A stretch of 64,000 bases of DNA from Paenibacillus crassostreae (GTDB lineage: Bacteria > Bacillota > Bacilli > Paenibacillales > Paenibacillaceae): NCBI RefSeq assembly GCF_001857945.1, contig NZ_CP017770.1, forward strand, positions 4,563,177 to 4,627,176. The letters are read 5' to 3'. This document shows, piece after piece, positions 63,616 through 64,000 of the stretch. Each line of letters starts with the position of its first letter. Position 1 is the stretch's first letter. Made by a program: the position numbers and the translations under genes. A model generated the notes under the pieces. The model had not been told where the DNA came from. It made no database searches and saw only the letters and a list, made by a program, of their open reading frames with translations.

Positions 63616-64000
63616 ATGAACCAACAATTCAAAAACAAACAAATCTTGTTAACTTCACGTCCTGTAGGTTTGCCAACAGAACAAAATTTTGAGTTTAAAG
63701 AAATTCCAGTAGCTAATACACAAGATGGACAGGTTGTTGTACGTACTTTGTACTTATCGGTAGATCCTTACATGCGTGGAAGAATGAGTGATGCCAAATC
63801 GTATATTCCACCTTTCCAGCTTAATGAAGTGATTGCCGGTGGGATTGTCGGAGAAATTGTGGAATCGAAATCGGATCTATACAAAGTTGGAGACAAAGTT
63901 ATCGGGATGTTGGGATGGCAGTTATACAATACAGTGGATGCTAAGACAGTAACCAAAATCGATGAGTCGATTGCTCCTGTATCAGCTTACTTAAGTGTTC
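63616..64000 (+). CDS. NADP-dependent oxidoreductase, CurA/PTGR-like (3' end outside window)
   Basis: 128 codons of a zinc-independent medium-chain reductase (family ~335 residues). TSRPVGLPTEQNFEF, LYLSVDPYMRGRMSDAKSYI, GGIVGEIVESKSD and LGWQLYN match the curcumin reductase / prostaglandin reductase / leukotriene B4 dehydrogenase branch, which reduces alpha,beta-unsaturated carbonyls with NADPH. Start ATG 63616 follows GGAGTAGTG. The nucleotide-binding part lies beyond the window. Confidence 0.92.
   Translation, partial: MNQQFKNKQILLTSRPVGLPTEQNFEFKEIPVANTQDGQVVVRTLYLSVDPYMRGRMSDAKSYIPPFQLNEVIAGGIVGEIVESKSDLYKVGDKVIGMLGWQLYNTVDAKTVTKIDESIAPVSAYLSV

Overview
The window looks like the chromosome of a low-GC Gram-positive, most likely Paenibacillus or a close relative. 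The signs are strong AGGAGG-type ribosome binding sites, TTG/GTG starts, intrinsic terminators, and a secreted protein whose repeats resemble those of Paenibacillus chitinases. This assignment is inference; the window has no rRNA or other marker gene.

Positions 1-28,500 are an ordinary chromosomal backbone: an aldo/keto reductase (cut by the window start), an AraC regulator divergent from a GH36 alpha-galactosidase, a Fur-box-preceded but internally shortened siderophore permease, an MFS exporter, a transaldolase-family enzyme, a secreted SGNH esterase, a large secreted multidomain protein, a two-component system next to a MacB/FtsX-type ABC exporter, ferritin, a luciferase-like oxidoreductase, DegV, an AI-2E-family membrane protein, a nitroreductase, a Cu/Zn superoxide dismutase between two copies of a repeat, the pentose-phosphate pair zwf-gnd, an SDR and hemY.

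Positions about 28,845-61,160 hold the most striking feature: an integron-like gene-cassette array. Seventeen imperfectly palindromic sites (mostly 145-180 bp; attC-like) separate small, unrelated, mostly plus-strand genes. Each cassette begins with GTTANNNN, and its terminal site begins with the reverse complement of that same octamer (nine perfect 8/8 pairs). This is what circular integron cassettes leave behind. The cassettes carry a HEPN-like protein, a NIPSNAP protein, an APH-family kinase, GNATs, a DinB protein, a VOC protein, a 31-aa holin-like toxin, small membrane proteins, a DUF4260 protein and orphans. No integron integrase is present. The only tyrosine recombinase sits in an IS91-like element found twice, both times at the same position inside an attC-like site. 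An IS110-family remnant interrupts a third site. Many cassettes are frameshifted, so the array is old or decaying.

The array is split by a foreign segment of about 12.7 kb (36.4-49.1 kb), visibly richer in G+C. It encodes a LysR regulator, a complete dipeptide-type ABC transporter with a fused double ATPase, an MFS transporter, an isochorismatase-family amidohydrolase, an amidase, a 68-aa protein, an AbrB-family membrane protein and a Crp/Fnr regulator. It reads as uptake and hydrolysis of an amide or carbamoyl compound. Copies of the 5' end of the IS110-family element lie on both sides of it. One cassette contains a 1.35-kb element with Tn7-like ends (TGTCAG termini plus repeated TnsB-like sites) and no transposase; a second end of the same family lies at 63.1 kb.

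Beyond 61.2 kb come broken backbone genes (phosphoglycerate mutase, GNAT, TetR), an ArsR-type fragment and the start of a CurA-like oxidoreductase cut by the window end.
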